DNA from: Acidobacteriota bacterium
GTDB lineage: Bacteria; Acidobacteriota; Polarisedimenticolia; J045
DNA length: 8,540 nucleotides
Direction: 5' to 3'
Assembly (NCBI GenBank): GCA_024276295.1
Contig: JAJRXN010000412.1
Coordinates: forward strand, 1-8,540
Below are positions 7,471 to 8,540 of the stretch, one piece after another. The notes under the pieces were generated by a model, which was not told the DNA's origin, did no database searches, and worked only from the letters and a program-made list of their open reading frames with translations. A program made the translations under genes and the position numbers. The stretch's first letter is position 1, and the number at the start of each line of letters is the position of its first letter.

Positions 7471-8013
7471 TCAGCGGGCGAGGTTCTTGAACGGGAGGTA
7501 CGCCATGAAGTCGGCGTGGTGAACGATCAGCGCCTCGGTCGTCCGCCGCACGAGGTCTCCCTCGGCCGCGTGGGCCGCGATGATGTGGCACACCTCGTCG
7601 GGCACGCCGGCCTCCATGGCCAGCGCCACGCCGGTGAAGGGGTGCCGAAGCAGGCTGCCGCGACGACTCTGGCGCGCATTGCCGTCGATCCGCTCGTACT
7701 CGAGCAGCTTGCCGACATCGGCGAGGATCGCCCCGGCCACCACCGTGTCGAGATCGATCGACAGCGCGTCGCCCATCTGCTCGCGCATCGCCTCGGCGGC
7801 CCGGCGCGCGATGTGGACGACACAGCGCTTGTGGGCCATGAACGACGTCGGGCAGTCGGGCACCAGCAGCGTGAACGGGATCTCCTCGAGATCCTCCGGA
7901 GACAGGGGACTGCGCTCGAAGGCGATCTCCCAGCAGCGCGTGGTCGCTTCCCGCAGCGAGGCGTCCGAGATCCACTCGAGTTCGGGCCAGAGACGACGCA
8001 CGGCGTCCCGCAT
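7471..8013 (-). CDS. HD-domain protein with degenerate HD signature
   Basis: 180-residue protein with an HD-fold arrangement, numbered from the ATG: His61 (MAHKRCVVHIA), Ala98-Asp99 (ILADVGKLLEYE), His124 (LRHPFTG), His143 and His148 (CHIIAAHA), and His165-His166-Asp168 (VHHADF). HD proteins are usually metal-dependent phosphohydrolases acting on nucleotides or signalling nucleotides. Here the His of the His-Asp pair is Ala, while the Asp and other histidines are kept, so metal binding may be altered. GGAGG at 8025-8021 lies 7 bases from the ATG (8013) and 4 from an overlapping GTG (8016), so I prefer the ATG. It is the first gene of the run that leads into the tricarboxylate enzymes. I cannot name its substrate; a regulatory or metabolite-repair role is only a guess. 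There is no signal peptide or membrane segment. Confidence 0.8.
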   Translation of the reverse strand: MRDAVRRLWPELEWISDASLREATTRCWEIAFERSPLSPEDLEEIPFTLLVPDCPTSFMAHKRCVVHIARRAAEAMREQMGDALSIDLDTVVAGAILADVGKLLEYERIDGNARQSRRGSLLRHPFTGVALAMEAGVPDEVCHIIAAHAAEGDLVRRTTEALIVHHADFMAYLPFKNLAR

Positions 8014-8020
8014 CACGGTC

Positions 8021-8025
8021 CCTCC
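8021..8025 (-). promoter_or_regulatory. ribosome binding site deciding the HD gene start
   Basis: GGAGG on the minus strand, followed by GACCGTG and then ATG. The 7-base spacing is close to ideal for the ATG at 8013, while only 4 bases separate it from the GTG at 8016, so the ATG start is favoured. Confidence 0.65.
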
Positions 8026-8037
8026 GGAAGAGCGGCA

Positions 8038-8066
8038 AGCTTAGACAATTCGGCCTCACGCGTCGA
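8038..8066 (-). promoter_or_regulatory. candidate sigma70-like promoter of the citrate-lyase operon
   Basis: On the minus strand TCGACG (8066-8061, 4 of 6 to TTGACA) and TAAGCT (8043-8038, keeping the TA and final T of TATAAT) are separated by 17 bases. This would start transcription near 8031 and give a leader of about 18 bases with the ribosome binding site inside it. The match is weak; it is offered because it lies in the only spacer ahead of the operon. Confidence 0.22.
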
Positions 8067-8102
8067 GGCAGGAACCACACATTCGTGGCATCTTCGGGAC
8101 CG

Positions 8103-8152
8103 TGCCGAATGCCGTTCGGCGCGGACGTGGGGATGCCGAACACCGTTCGTCC
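8103..8152. repeat. tandem pair of inverted repeats, probable operator
   Basis: Two related 19-bp units, TGCCGAATGCCGTTCGGCG (8103-8121) and TGCCGAACACCGTTCGTCC (8134-8152), match at 15 of 19 positions and start 31 bp apart. Each has a palindromic core of CGAA, five bases, TTCG; the first extends to a perfect GCCGAA/TTCGGC. They lie in the spacer between the operon and the divergent methyltransferase. Spacing of about three helical turns and dyad symmetry fit a dimeric regulator binding on one face. The regulator is unknown, and the units are too short and closely placed to be a transcription terminator pair. Confidence 0.45.
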
Positions 8153-8229
8153 CGCAGCGACGCCGAGACCCGCCCACCCGGTCCGTCGCGACGTGGACAT
8201 CGCGGCCCGCGTGGGGCAGGCTCCGCAGG

Positions 8230-8540
8230 ATGCTCGAGGATCGCCAGCGGCGCCCCCGGAACCGGTGGTTCGACCGGCTCGCCCCGTTCTGGGACCTGCT
8301 GGCGGGGTCCTGGGCCATCGACCACGTACTCTCGCGGCTCCCCCGTGACCTGCCGGCGGGCCCGATCATCGACCTCGGGGGGGCGACCGGACGCCTCGCG
8401 CGCCGGCTCGAGGCCGACGGCCGGCAGGCGCTGGTCATCGACCCCTCGTCGCCGATGACGCGGCGCGCCCGGCGCCGCGGCCTGGCCGTGGTGCGCGGCA
8501 GCGGCCGGACGATCCCGGTCACCGACGGGGCGGCCGCCGC
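8230..8540 (+). CDS. class I SAM-dependent methyltransferase, N-terminal part (runs off the window)
   Basis: An open frame of 103 complete codons from ATG 8230 to the window edge, with no stop. The N-terminus RWFDRLAPFWDLLAG is typical of small UbiE/Methyltransf_11-type enzymes. Motif I, binding S-adenosylmethionine, is IIDLGGATGRLA, with the usual GxGxG varied to GGATG; the acidic end of the second strand is the Asp of VIDPSSPM; a motif near RTIPVTDGA precedes the expected motif IV region. GGGGCAGG (8213-8220) ends 9 bases before the ATG and may serve as ribosome binding site. It is transcribed divergently from the citrate-lyase operon. The substrate cannot be told from this part; a quinone or lipid methyltransferase role is possible but not supported by specific residues. 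Confidence 0.75.
   Translation, partial: MLEDRQRRPRNRWFDRLAPFWDLLAGSWAIDHVLSRLPRDLPAGPIIDLGGATGRLARRLEADGRQALVIDPSSPMTRRARRRGLAVVRGSGRTIPVTDGAAA

Larger units (their letters stand above)
8017..8229. other. divergent intergenic spacer (213 bp)
   Basis: The non-coding gap between the HD gene (minus) and the methyltransferase (plus) holds the weak promoter candidate, the operon ribosome binding site and the tandem palindromes. A further imperfect inverted repeat pairs ATTCGTGGCA (8081-8090) with TGCCGAAT (8103-8110) and shares its right arm with the first operator unit. Reading frames crossing this stretch are Arg/Pro/Ser-rich and resemble no family, so I call no gene here. Confidence 0.6.

Noticed and set aside
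8137..8149. LexA (SOS) box of the Gram-positive type
   Set aside because: The core is CGAAC-N3-GTTCG, one base shorter than the CGAAC-N4-GTTCG consensus, the neighbouring copy departs further, and none of the flanking genes is SOS-related.

Overview
This is an 8.5 kb GC-rich bacterial chromosomal window. It is densely packed and the genes use strong GGAGG-type ribosome binding sites. The proteins suggest a high-GC heterotrophic bacterium (for example a Deltaproteobacteria-like, Rokubacteria-like, acidobacterial or actinobacterial lineage). The sequence alone does not settle the phylum, and I see no phage, insertion sequence, tRNA, rRNA or CRISPR array.

Layout. Almost everything lies on the minus strand, in what looks like one operon read from about 8013 down to 34. 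In transcription order it holds: an HD-domain protein (8013-7471); an MmgE/PrpD-family dehydratase (7436-6057); a single-chain aconitase-family hydratase (6031-4088); an isocitrate/isopropylmalate-family dehydrogenase (4071-2887); and the three citrate lyase genes citD (gamma, 2858-2493), citE (beta, 2492-1614) and citF (alpha, 1617-34). Intergenic gaps are 16-34 bp and citE/citF overlap by 4 bp. A divergent, truncated SAM-dependent methyltransferase begins at 8230 on the plus strand and runs off the window. The 213-bp divergent spacer carries a tandem pair of inverted repeats that look like operators, and a weak promoter candidate for the operon.

How the genes fit together. Citrate lyase, aconitase and isocitrate dehydrogenase together connect acetate + oxaloacetate, citrate, cis-aconitate, isocitrate and 2-oxoglutarate + CO2. 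This could run as citrate catabolism or, in reverse, as a citrate-lyase branch like that of the reductive TCA cycle. The PrpD-like enzyme duplicates or extends the dehydration step, so a substituted substrate such as 2-methylcitrate or another alkyl-tricarboxylate is an alternative. The HD protein has no obvious catalytic place in the route.

Most notable observations. (1) citD and citE are in the same reading frame and separated only by one amber codon (2495-2493). The residues on both sides look like continuous CitE N-terminus, and no usable citE start lies just after the stop. This points to a citD-citE fusion broken by one base change, a recoded stop, or a sequence error. (2) The HD protein has Ala-Asp in place of the His-Asp signature. 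(3) The tandem palindromes sit 31 bp apart in the divergent spacer. (4) The particular set of genes in this operon is itself unusual.
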